Position numbers and translations under genes: made by a program. 6,978 bases of DNA from Pseudomonadota bacterium (GTDB lineage: Bacteria > Desulfobacterota > Desulfobacteria > Desulfobacterales > C00003060), in NCBI GenBank assembly GCA_015222985.1, contig JADFWI010000125.1, forward strand, positions 1 to 6,978, written 5' to 3'. Shown here piece by piece: positions 1-6,791 of this stretch (position 1 is the first letter of the stretch; every line of letters starts with the position of its first letter). The notes under the pieces were generated by a model that saw only the letters and a list, made by a program, of their open reading frames with translations, searched no databases and had not been told where the DNA came from.

Positions 1-1430
1 AGCATGCCGGCGTTTTGCATTACCTCAAAAAGCCGTTTATCCTTTTGGAGCTCCTCGAAAAGGTACAGCATGCGCTGGATAAGAGTTCCAAAAGCCTCAT
101 CAGCGACTTTACTGTGACTAATTTCCTTCAAATAATTGAAATGGAAGAAAAAACTTGTACGATCGAGATTACTTCCAAAGGAAAGGTCGGGTACTTGCAT
201 TTGAAAGATGGGCAGTTGATCGATGCTGAAGCTAATGAGTTAACCGGTGACAGTGCTGCCATCGAGATCCTCGGGTGGGATGGTACGGAGATGAAGATTG
301 AAGAATTAGCCAGCAATAGAAGGACAATCCGTGCCCCCCTCATGCAAATGCTAATGGAAGCCGCCAAGGTTGTAGATGAAAGGGCCGATGCCGCCCCACG
401 TCATGACTCGTTATTAAATGAGGCTGTCACACTGGCTGAAGGCCGCTACTACAAAAAAGCTCAGGAAAAGCTGGCTGCGTTCTTGAAGGCGGACCCAAAG
501 AGCCACAAGGGCTGGCTGTGGTATTCCCGCGTTAGCGGCAACATGAAATCCATAGAACGGTCTCTGAGCAATGCGGAGAAGATTGCCCCAAACGATCCTG
601 AAGTTGTGGAAGAGATCCATAAAGTCGAACTTGCGAAGAAAACATTGAGAAGCGGACAAATCCGGCGTTGCCCCTTTTGTTGGGCACCTGCGAATATGAA
701 GGCCTTTAAATGCCCATATTGCCGGGCACATCTCTTTGTTCACGAAGAATTATTGGCTTGCACGAAGGCTGTAAATCGGGGAACACTCCAACAGGCAATC
801 GATATGTACACGAAGGTGGCCACAAGGAAAACCAATCCTTCTGCTCATTATTATCTTAGCATTGCCCATTTCAATCTTGAGAATTGGGAAAAAGGACTCG
901 ATCAGTTAAACAACACCGTCAAAATGTTCCCGGAGAAGAAGTTCTATGCAGAGCAACTACACATGTTAATAAATCTCCTCACCTCCAGTGAAGATATGTT
1001 TGCTCAAGAGACAGTGGCGAAAAAAAAGGTGCCCGATCCTGCGCCAACAACAACAGTGAAAGCCGAGAAAAAGAAGATACTTCTCGCGGAAAGCAGCCCT
1101 CCAATACGAAAGGCTATTTCTATAGCCTTTGCCGGAAGAGGGAACGAAGTCATAGAAGCGGGCGACGGCCTTGAGGCTTTGAACCAACTGGATAAGACAA
1201 CGCCAGACTTGATCCTCATGGATATCATCCTGCCTAAACTAAACGGTTACAAAGTGCTCTCTATCATCCGGGATAATCCCGAACTTATGGATATTCCCGT
1301 CATCATATTGACTGGCAAAGAAGGGGGCGCCAATAATGTAAAGGAGAAATTGGCCGGTTCTGTAACTTATTTGAGCAAGCCCTTTGATCTATCGAAACTA
1401 ATAGAGACTACTGAGAAATACCTTAAATAG
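1..1430 (+). CDS. Multidomain response regulator (REC fragment - DUF4388/PATAN - TPR - zinc ribbon - TPR - REC), 5' end missing
   Basis: The frame is open to the left edge and reads HAGVLHYLKKPF, the end of a receiver domain with its conserved Lys-Pro, so the TTG at 15 is not the start and the gene begins outside the window. Counting from that TTG, residues about 28-118 match the DUF4388/PATAN pattern (FLQIIEMEEKTCTIEI, GYLHLKDGQLIDAEA). Residues about 130-210 and 248-320 are TPR-like helix pairs. Between them lies a zinc ribbon with C219-x2-C222 and C233-x2-C236. A lysine-rich linker leads to a C-terminal receiver: phosphoacceptor D403, T433, K455, and E359-S360 in place of the usual acidic pair. 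DUF4388 proteins are known from two-component systems of Desulfobacterota and myxobacteria, where they act as cytoplasmic protein-interaction outputs. There is no DNA-binding domain, so signalling through protein contacts is inferred. The gene lies 171 bases upstream of the unknown 748-residue gene. Confidence 0.88.
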   Translation, partial: HAGVLHYLKKPFILLELLEKVQHALDKSSKSLISDFTVTNFLQIIEMEEKTCTIEITSKGKVGYLHLKDGQLIDAEANELTGDSAAIEILGWDGTEMKIEELASNRRTIRAPLMQMLMEAAKVVDERADAAPRHDSLLNEAVTLAEGRYYKKAQEKLAAFLKADPKSHKGWLWYSRVSGNMKSIERSLSNAEKIAPNDPEVVEEIHKVELAKKTLRSGQIRRCPFCWAPANMKAFKCPYCRAHLFVHEELLACTKAVNRGTLQQAIDMYTKVATRKTNPSAHYYLSIAHFNLENWEKGLDQLNNTVKMFPEKKFYAEQLHMLINLLTSSEDMFAQETVAKKKVPDPAPTTTVKAEKKKILLAESSPPIRKAISIAFAGRGNEVIEAGDGLEALNQLDKTTPDLILMDIILPKLNGYKVLSIIRDNPELMDIPVIILTGKEGGANNVKEKLAGSVTYLSKPFDLSKLIETTEKYLK

Positions 1431-1449
1431 GTTACCATCCAAGAGTTAG

Positions 1450-1475
1450 AAACCGTCAGAGCGGAGAGCGGTTTT
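1450..1475 (+). terminator. Weak hairpin after the response regulator gene
   Basis: AAACCG at 1450-1455 pairs with CGGTTT at 1469-1474 across a 13-base loop, and the right arm ends in a run of four T. This sits 20 bases after the TAG of the response regulator. The stem is short and only half G+C, so it would be a poor intrinsic terminator; read-through into the next gene is plausible. The rest of the 1431-1601 gap holds an isolated TATGAT (1480-1485) without a convincing -35 element and a direct repeat AGCGCGT (1541-1547 and 1567-1573) of unknown meaning. Confidence 0.25.
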
Positions 1476-1584
1476 GTAATATGATTTAGAGGGCCCCTAC
1501 TCCTCAGTTTGTAGCTTGGTGGTTTACCAGGTTATCTGAGAGCGCGTGACGAGAAAAAAGCATACCAGCGCGTTGAACACACCT

Positions 1585-1590
1585 AGGAGA
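1585..1590 (+). promoter_or_regulatory. Ribosome binding site of the 748-residue gene
   Basis: AGGAGA lies 11 bases before the ATG at 1602 and 14 before the ATG at 1605, which favours 1602. The core GGAG (1586-1589) can pair with CTCC (1595-1598) across five A's, a four-base-pair hairpin that could partly mask the site. Confidence 0.6.
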
Positions 1591-1601
1591 AAAACTCCCT
1601 G

Positions 1602-3848
1602 ATGATGGAAGAAAAAACCTTCGTCTTGAATGAAGATGCGAAAAGGCTCTACGAACAGCTTGAAGGGGTAGAGTTTGGAGGACTGACGACTCTCGACCAG
1701 GCCTTGAGCAAGGAAGAAAAAGAGCTGAATGACTGCCGCGACCTCCTTGGGAAACTCGCACACCTTTTAGGTGTATGTCTCAAAGATGCCCATTTAATGA
1801 AAGATCCGAAGACAACGAAAGTATTCCTTAATGAACTCTTTGCGGTTCTCCATGGGCTTGGTCGGATACCAGGTCACGACGGAAAGATCCTCATACGTCA
1901 TAGGGGGCTCCTGACAGGCACAAAGGCATCAGAAAGGATTGATTACGTCATTTTATTTGGTAACATCCTCTTCGATATAGCCACTGCTGCTGCCATGGTC
2001 AAGAGCCTTGAGGACGCCCCGACCGATCTTCAAACAAGATTGACTATGGCCTTTCAGGTCTTTTCGGACCACGGAATTAGCTCCCTTTATTTGCAAATTC
2101 CCGAAGAGTCCCCTGCCTATTTGGATACTTTGCAGATTGCGTTGCAAATCCTGCCTTACTACAGTCAGGCTGCGAGACCTGGTTCTTCTGCGGTGTTCGA
2201 AAAGACCTCCTCTGAAAAATCTTTTCCGTTGATTCATGATGAGCGGGATCAACCCGACCTAAACCTGACCCTGCTTGCCGGAGTTAACGGTGCAAAGCCA
2301 GAAACAATGAAAACCTTGGTGAAAAAAGTTGACACCTGGATGCGTGGACCGAATTATATGGCATCTGACAAACAGTTTCAGAGCGTCTACAATGCCATCC
2401 TGGGTATCAAAGTTCTTCGGGAGATACTGGTACATCCTCCAATCGAGATAAACAACATCAAGTGGTTGATTGTGGACAATGAGGGGGAGTTTGTTTCAAA
2501 GCAAAAGTCCCAGGTTGCCCGGCTGGTGGCAGGCGAGTACGGCAACTCCCCTCAAGAGATGGCCCGTGTTATTGGGAGTGTATACGGAGATGATTTTCAG
2601 CAGATCGATTCACAAAATCTTGCGGAGCGCCTCCGGCTGGCCTCGAATCTCCTGACATCCATTGAAAAGACTGATACGAGCCAGCCCGTGATGGACGAAG
2701 TACTTGACAATGTTGAAAGTCGCCTAGATAAGGTTTCTGATCATGTCTATGACAGCCTCGAGGTCCATGACGGTGTAATCAAAGCCAAAACCGGAAAAAC
2801 AGAGACGACAGTAGGAAGAATCCATTCAAAGCTGAAACCGATGGTAGGCTTTTTCAAGGCACGATCAGCCATCAAAAAGAAAATGATAAACATGGCACAG
2901 CGAGGAATAAGCTTTGACGCATATGACTACAAGATCATTGCAAAGGATTTTGGCATCTCTGTAAATGAGGCAAAAGAGCTCATCGATTTATTTAAGAGTT
3001 GCTTTGACGATCAAGGTTGTTTTATCAGAGTAACCTTTGAAAGAAATATCACTCAAATAGCCAAGTATGGAAAGAAAGTTTTCATGTTTTTGTGGCAGTA
3101 CCTTAAGGTGATGCTTCAACGCGAGGATCGGATAGCCTTTCTGAATGCTCTCCAGCTACTGGTCACCCACTTGAAAGAATCTGAGAGTATCCTTAGTGCC
3201 CTGCTTTCGGACTTTTTCGATGATCCCACGACGGTTACCTTTTCTGACCAGTGTGCCCTTGTGCTAATCACTTTATTCGCCAGCAAGCATGATAAAGGAT
3301 TTCGTAAATATATCGAAATCACCCCAGAGGAGGTTCTAAAGATCAGCAAAGGACTGGATACCAAAATGGTGGCTGCCGCGTCGAAGCTGATCGACAGCAA
3401 TCACGAGAAATTTTTTGAAAAGGTCAAATTGATTCACAGAGAACTTACTCAAGCCCTTGATTCCGGCAGGACTGAAGGAGAACAGATGCATCTTCGCAAC
3501 ATGTTCTTACTCGAAAGAGAAGTTTACATATTCCTCTCTCTAGTAGGGGGAAACACGGCCCGCGCTTTGATAAGAAGTGCAGCCCAGGTATACGGAGATC
3601 CGAAAGGAAAAATCTATCTACTTAAAGAAAGCAAGCGCTTCTTCCCTAACCTTCTGCAACTTCTGAGAATAGTGAGTCGAGGGTTGGGAAGAATAGGGGG
3701 GGGGAAAGACCTGAGTCTTTTGGAAAATATTAGAACACAAAAAGAGAAATTTCTTGAAGAAATTGACGGGGAAAGACACAAGAAGTATGCCGAGCTAACT
3801 ATGAAGTGGGTAGAGGCATCCATGCAAAGGCTTTCTGCGAAAAATTGA
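1602..3848 (+). CDS. Large helical cytoplasmic protein of unknown function
   Basis: I do not recognise this 748-residue protein and assign no function. It has no signal peptide and no clear membrane segment. It is rich in charged amphipathic helices throughout, which suggests a scaffold or interaction protein. Residues about 440-465 (KIIAKDFGISVNEAKELI) have a helix-turn-helix-like helix-loop-helix look, but this is not enough to call DNA binding. Residues about 355-420 are charged and hydrophilic and probably form a linker or coiled coil between N- and C-terminal helical blocks. No nucleotide-binding, kinase or protease motif is visible. ATG 1602 is chosen because AGGAGA lies 11 bases upstream; a second ATG follows at 1605. 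It is codirectional with the response regulator and probably functionally linked to it. A run of nine G (3696-3704) encodes Gly699-701; loss or gain of one G would truncate the last 45 or so residues. Confidence 0.85.
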   Translation: MMEEKTFVLNEDAKRLYEQLEGVEFGGLTTLDQALSKEEKELNDCRDLLGKLAHLLGVCLKDAHLMKDPKTTKVFLNELFAVLHGLGRIPGHDGKILIRHRGLLTGTKASERIDYVILFGNILFDIATAAAMVKSLEDAPTDLQTRLTMAFQVFSDHGISSLYLQIPEESPAYLDTLQIALQILPYYSQAARPGSSAVFEKTSSEKSFPLIHDERDQPDLNLTLLAGVNGAKPETMKTLVKKVDTWMRGPNYMASDKQFQSVYNAILGIKVLREILVHPPIEINNIKWLIVDNEGEFVSKQKSQVARLVAGEYGNSPQEMARVIGSVYGDDFQQIDSQNLAERLRLASNLLTSIEKTDTSQPVMDEVLDNVESRLDKVSDHVYDSLEVHDGVIKAKTGKTETTVGRIHSKLKPMVGFFKARSAIKKKMINMAQRGISFDAYDYKIIAKDFGISVNEAKELIDLFKSCFDDQGCFIRVTFERNITQIAKYGKKVFMFLWQYLKVMLQREDRIAFLNALQLLVTHLKESESILSALLSDFFDDPTTVTFSDQCALVLITLFASKHDKGFRKYIEITPEEVLKISKGLDTKMVAAASKLIDSNHEKFFEKVKLIHRELTQALDSGRTEGEQMHLRNMFLLEREVYIFLSLVGGNTARALIRSAAQVYGDPKGKIYLLKESKRFFPNLLQLLRIVSRGLGRIGGGKDLSLLENIRTQKEKFLEEIDGERHKKYAELTMKWVEASMQRLSAKN

Positions 3849-3955
3849 AATGGGGCCACAGTGTTCTGATGGTACAGGAAAAGAACCAATGGCAATTTTT
3901 CTGCCCAACCCGTTTTTGAAACAATGTCAAATATTTAACAGAAAGGAGAAAACAA

Positions 3956-4006
3956 ATGAAAGCAACATGCGTGAGAGAATGGGGACATCCATTGTTAAAT
4001 CAGTAA
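3956..4006 (+). pseudogene. N-terminal remnant of a medium-chain (zinc-type) alcohol dehydrogenase
   Basis: A 16-codon reading frame, MKATCVREWGHPLLNQ, is preceded by a near-ideal ribosome binding site (AGGAG at 3944-3948, seven bases before the ATG). The peptide closely resembles the start of medium-chain dehydrogenase/reductases, which commonly open as MKA-x-V-x-R/E-x-G-x-P-L. The frame then hits TAA, and nothing resembling the GroES-like catalytic domain follows in any frame. The most economical reading is the 5' end of a dehydrogenase gene whose body was lost by deletion or insertion, the junction lying near 4000. A short leader peptide is the alternative, but no regulated gene follows on this strand. 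The match is short, so the family call is tentative. Confidence 0.45.
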
Positions 4007-4007
4007 G

Positions 4008-4139
4008 TTAAACGACCAGAAGGTAATTCTTCTCTTTAGCTGCCTTTTCTCCCTTGTTCACAGCATATACTACACCTCATTGGCTCATCCCTAATCGTTT
4101 CGCCAAATGCGTCCCGCTTTCAAAATATGTTTCTTTCCT
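4008..4139 (-). pseudogene. Decayed C-terminal helix-turn-helix tail, resembling Y1/REP-associated transposases
   Basis: On the minus strand, the frame after a TAG at 4140-4142 reads 20 residues ending LAKRLGMSQ, then TGA (4077-4079), then GVVYAVNKGEKAAKEKNYLLVV and TAA (4008-4010). Ignoring the TGA, the segment fits the pattern LA-x-x-LG-x-S-x-x-V-x-YAV-x-x-GE-x-x-A-x-E-x-x, which I associate with the DnaA-like helix-turn-helix tail of some Y1 (REP-associated) transposases in Desulfobacterota. There is no start codon with a ribosome binding site, and no catalytic HUH or Tyr motif lies upstream, where the ferredoxin gene begins. I infer a transposase fossil keeping only its 3' end. It abuts the dehydrogenase remnant on the opposite strand with one base between them. 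The family call comes from memory of the pattern. Confidence 0.4.
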
Positions 4140-4157
4140 CTACATTAACGACGGGAT

Positions 4158-4174
4158 AAAAAACGGAATTCCCG
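4158..4174 (-). terminator. Possible weak terminator of the redox operon
   Basis: Read on the minus strand, CGG and CCG (4174-4172 and 4166-4164) can close a five-base loop directly followed by six T (4163-4158), 24-40 bases after the ferredoxin stop codon. The stem is only three pairs and overlaps a perfect ten-base palindrome, TTCCCGGGAA (4169-4178). The placement suits a terminator but the stability is low. The palindrome may instead be a leftover of the adjacent mobile-element fossil. Confidence 0.3.
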
Positions 4175-4197
4175 GGAAAATCGAGAAGAGTAAAGGA

Positions 4198-4647
4198 TTA
4201 TGACATTCTTTCAAACACTGCCGCAATGTTTTTCTTTTCGCCGAAATGAATACACCCGGTAGGGCATACACTCATGCACGAAGGCTGTTTGTTATCCGCC
4301 AACCTCTCAACACAGAGATCACACTTCACGGCAATCTCTTGATTGTCATCGAATTGCATGGCCCCAAAAGGACATGCCTCAATGCATTCTTTGCACCCAA
4401 TACAGAGATCATTGTCAATCAAAACAATGCCTTGCTCGTTTCTTGAAATGGCCTCCACCGGGCAGGCATCCTTACAGGGGGCCTTTGCGCAATGGTGGCA
4501 GTATACGGGGATAAAATCAGAGGACTTCTCAATAACATATACCAACCTCGGCCCCACGCCCAGCCCGTGCTCCTGCTTGCATGCGACCTCACAGGCATGA
4601 CAACCCATACAGTTCTTCTTTGTGAATACCAAAGAAATCTTCTCCAT
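4198..4647 (-). CDS. Ferredoxin-like electron-transfer subunit with four [4Fe-4S] clusters (DmsB/HybA/NrfC type)
   Basis: This 149-residue protein would carry electrons to or from the molybdopterin enzyme encoded just upstream. Sixteen cysteines form four sets as in the DMSO reductase iron-sulfur subunit family: C13-x2-C16-x2-C19-x3-C23; C50-x2-C53-x4-C58-x3-C62; C82-x2-C85-x2-C88-x3-C92; and C109-x2-C112-x11-C124-x3-C128. All four sets look complete, so four [4Fe-4S] clusters are expected. C132 is extra. It is shorter than typical DmsB (about 200 residues), with little beyond the cluster-binding core. It has no signal peptide or membrane segment. The ATG at 4647 is chosen over the in-frame GTG at 4671 because AGGAGG lies six bases before it and overlaps the upstream stop codon; the GTG would lie inside the preceding gene. 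Only ten bases separate the two genes, indicating one transcript and coupled translation. No membrane anchor subunit follows. Confidence 0.93.
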   Translation of the reverse strand: MEKISLVFTKKNCMGCHACEVACKQEHGLGVGPRLVYVIEKSSDFIPVYCHHCAKAPCKDACPVEAISRNEQGIVLIDNDLCIGCKECIEACPFGAMQFDDNQEIAVKCDLCVERLADNKQPSCMSVCPTGCIHFGEKKNIAAVFERMS

Positions 4648-4653
4648 CTCATT

Positions 4654-4659
4654 CCTCCT
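4654..4659 (-). promoter_or_regulatory. Ribosome binding site overlapping the stop codon of the upstream gene
   Basis: AGGAGG shares bases with the TAG (4660-4658) ending the molybdopterin subunit and lies six bases from the ATG at 4647. It decides the ferredoxin start in favour of 4647 and indicates translational coupling, which suits two subunits needed in fixed ratio. Confidence 0.85.
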
Positions 4660-6748
4660 ATTCATCTTCACAGCGGGATATGTTGCACAACAGGACCCTC
4701 AGGCTGGTTGCCCCCATGACCGGATCCATGGACTCATGAGAGTTATCCGTGAGCATGTTGATATTGGAGATATCCCAGCCGTGATCGGGACTCTTGATCT
4801 CCGGGTACCACCAGCCATGCTCGGCCACAACCACCCGGGGATCAATCCCGTCGTTCAGCTTTGCCCGCTCTTTTGCGCGTCCCCTGGGCGATTCCAGCCA
4901 GACCCAGTCTCCTTCCTGGATGTCGTGCTTCATCGCAGTCTTTGGGTGAATCTCCACAATGGGATCGGGCCTGATCTCCCTCAGCCATGGAATCTGCCGA
5001 TTTGCAGAGTGAAAAAAGGTGGGTGTCCTGAATCCTGAATTCAGGATATATGGGAATTTCTCAGCCAGATCCGGCCTTGAGACCGGGCTTTCAGGTATTT
5101 CTGTATACTTTGGCAGGGGATCACGTCCCCAACCTTCTAAAATGGTGGAGTATAGCTCCACTTTCTTTGTGGGAGTTGAGAATCCTTTTTCCTTGTATTT
5201 GTAGAACTTAGGCTCACCACGGAGGTAGCCTTTCTTTTTGAATTCCTCCCAGGTAAGACCCGTCGGTTCCAGCAGCCATTCCAGGGCATCCTCCACGGTG
5301 TTCCACCATTGCTGCCCCATGCGCTTGCCCAGTTCCATAAAGATCTTGTGGTCTTGCCAGCACTCGCCGATCTCCACCACTTTCTGCCTTGCCAGCACGT
5401 AACCGTGGAATTTCCAGTTATCCGCCACGTGATTCTGTTCGAGCCAGGTACCGGCAGGCAGAAAGATATCGGCCAGTTCTGCGGTCGGTGTCAGGAAGAA
5501 GTCCGAAACGGCCAGAAAATCCAATTTACTCAAGGCCTTATAGACTTCCTTGGCATTGGCTCGTGATACCACCGGGTTAGTGCCCACCAGGTATCCCGCC
5601 TTTAACGGATAGGGTTCACCGGTTAGAATAGCATCCCAGGCACATTTGGGCGTCACAATGGTCATCCGGGCAGCGAGCTTATATTGTTCACCGCCGAGTT
5701 GCTTTAATCTCTGCTCGTTAGACAAGGATCTGTGGGAGGAGAATTCGGAAATGGATCGGGTCCCTGGCGGTTGGTGGAAAACATTGCCCCCGGGTGCATC
5801 GAGGTTTCCCGTGGCCGCCATCAGTCCCACCGCAGCCCGGGTAAAATCTGTGCAATTGATGGTCTGCTCGGTGGGTACGCCCCAATGGATTCCGGCCGGC
5901 TTGGTGGTGGCATACAACCTGGCCGCTTTTCGGATAAGATCCTGTTTGACCCAGGTGATCTCTTCAACGCGGTTCAAGGGATAGTCCTTTCTCACCCTTT
6001 CCACAAAGGCATCCCAGCCGTGAATATACTGGGCGACGAACTCCGCGTCATAGAGTTCTTCTTCAATGATCACGTTATGAAACCCCATGGCCAGGGCAGC
6101 ATCCGTGCCCGGGCGCACCTGGAGCCATAGATCGGCCCTTTTAGCCAGAAACCCCTTTCTCGGGTCGATGACAATCAGCTTGGCCCCTTTCTGATAGGCA
6201 CGCCAGAAACTCACACCCTTGTATTCGTCCGGGTTAGTCCACAGAGGATTGCACCCCCACATGACAATGCACTTGGGATTATTCCCATAGTCAATTGCCG
6301 GATGCCTCCCACAGGTAGTCAGGGCGGCGGCTATTCGTGAAAGGTAGCACATATGCCCGGCCGTAATCATATTCGGCGTGCCCAGCATGTTGCCGAAGCG
6401 GGAGAAATGGCTTTCGAAGTCCCGTCCGGTCCCCTGCCCGATCAAGATGGCTTCAGCGCCGAATTGTTCTTTTACTTCCTTGAATTTCCCGGCGATCGTA
6501 TCCAATGCCTCGTCCCAGGAGATCCTCTCCCAGCCCTTACCGGTTTTCTTCATGGGGTAAAGGACCCTATCGGGATGGTATGCCAGTTGGGTAATAGCCA
6601 GCCCTTTTGAACACAGGGAACCATTGCTTATAGGCGAATCTGGATCGCCTTCCACCTTTATGACCTTGCCGTCCTTCACATGGGCGATGATACCGCATCC
6701 CCCATGGCAGCTTCGACAGACAGTCCTAACTTTTTTGACTTCTTCCAT
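4658..6748 (-). CDS. Molybdopterin (bis-MGD) oxidoreductase, DMSO reductase family, acetylene hydratase-like branch; substrate unknown
   Basis: The 696 residues fit a complete catalytic subunit. An N-terminal [4Fe-4S] site is formed by C11-x2-C14-x3-C18-x27-C46, with K48 following as in formate dehydrogenase and nitrate reductase types. C134 in GTPNMITAGHMCYLSR sits where the family carries the Mo/W ligand. Pterin-binding signatures include WGCNP (164-168), DPR (195-197), RPGTD (212-216), and GTNP in the second half, and the C-terminal dinucleotide-binding domain starts near FPYILNSGF. The N-terminus begins at once with the cluster motif and lacks a twin-arginine signal, so the enzyme is predicted to be cytoplasmic. 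Whole-length sequence style is close to acetylene hydratase of Pelobacter, but the residue after the second cluster cysteine is His15, not that enzyme's essential Asp13. A redox reaction fits better because a ferredoxin subunit is encoded next door. ATG 6748 is supported by AGGAGG five bases upstream. Confidence 0.93.
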   Translation of the reverse strand: MEEVKKVRTVCRSCHGGCGIIAHVKDGKVIKVEGDPDSPISNGSLCSKGLAITQLAYHPDRVLYPMKKTGKGWERISWDEALDTIAGKFKEVKEQFGAEAILIGQGTGRDFESHFSRFGNMLGTPNMITAGHMCYLSRIAAALTTCGRHPAIDYGNNPKCIVMWGCNPLWTNPDEYKGVSFWRAYQKGAKLIVIDPRKGFLAKRADLWLQVRPGTDAALAMGFHNVIIEEELYDAEFVAQYIHGWDAFVERVRKDYPLNRVEEITWVKQDLIRKAARLYATTKPAGIHWGVPTEQTINCTDFTRAAVGLMAATGNLDAPGGNVFHQPPGTRSISEFSSHRSLSNEQRLKQLGGEQYKLAARMTIVTPKCAWDAILTGEPYPLKAGYLVGTNPVVSRANAKEVYKALSKLDFLAVSDFFLTPTAELADIFLPAGTWLEQNHVADNWKFHGYVLARQKVVEIGECWQDHKIFMELGKRMGQQWWNTVEDALEWLLEPTGLTWEEFKKKGYLRGEPKFYKYKEKGFSTPTKKVELYSTILEGWGRDPLPKYTEIPESPVSRPDLAEKFPYILNSGFRTPTFFHSANRQIPWLREIRPDPIVEIHPKTAMKHDIQEGDWVWLESPRGRAKERAKLNDGIDPRVVVAEHGWWYPEIKSPDHGWDISNINMLTDNSHESMDPVMGATSLRVLLCNISRCEDE

Positions 6749-6753
6749 TCAAA

Positions 6754-6759
6754 CCTCCT
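6754..6759 (-). promoter_or_regulatory. Ribosome binding site of the molybdopterin subunit
   Basis: AGGAGG lies five bases before the ATG at 6748 and follows a run of seven A's on the same strand. It fixes the start, which leaves no room for an N-terminal export signal. Confidence 0.85.
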
Positions 6760-6791
6760 GTTTTTTTGCCACCGAGACGTCAAGGGACAAC

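Noticed and set aside
15..17. TTG as the start codon of the response regulator
   Set aside because: The frame continues to the left edge with receiver-domain residues, and the 14 bases before it offer no ribosome binding site.
1953..2252. Minus-strand frame of 99 codons inside the unknown gene
   Set aside because: Antisense to a 748-codon intact frame that has a start site; arginine- and serine-rich composition is typical of shadow frames.
3891..3905. Terminator after the 748-residue gene (GGCA/TGCC)
   Set aside because: Only four pairs around an AT-rich loop and no T run after it; not a credible terminator.
4648..4671. Longer ferredoxin start at GTG 4671
   Set aside because: It lies inside the preceding gene without its own binding site; ATG 4647 has AGGAGG six bases upstream and begins right before the first cluster motif.
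4622..5038. Plus-strand frame of 138 codons opposite the molybdopterin gene
   Set aside because: It lies antisense to a clearly conserved enzyme gene, has no family resemblance or ribosome binding site, and is explained as a shadow of that gene.
5646..6130. Overlapping plus-strand frames of 112 and 132 codons
   Set aside because: Antisense shadows of the molybdopterin subunit with no recognisable domains.
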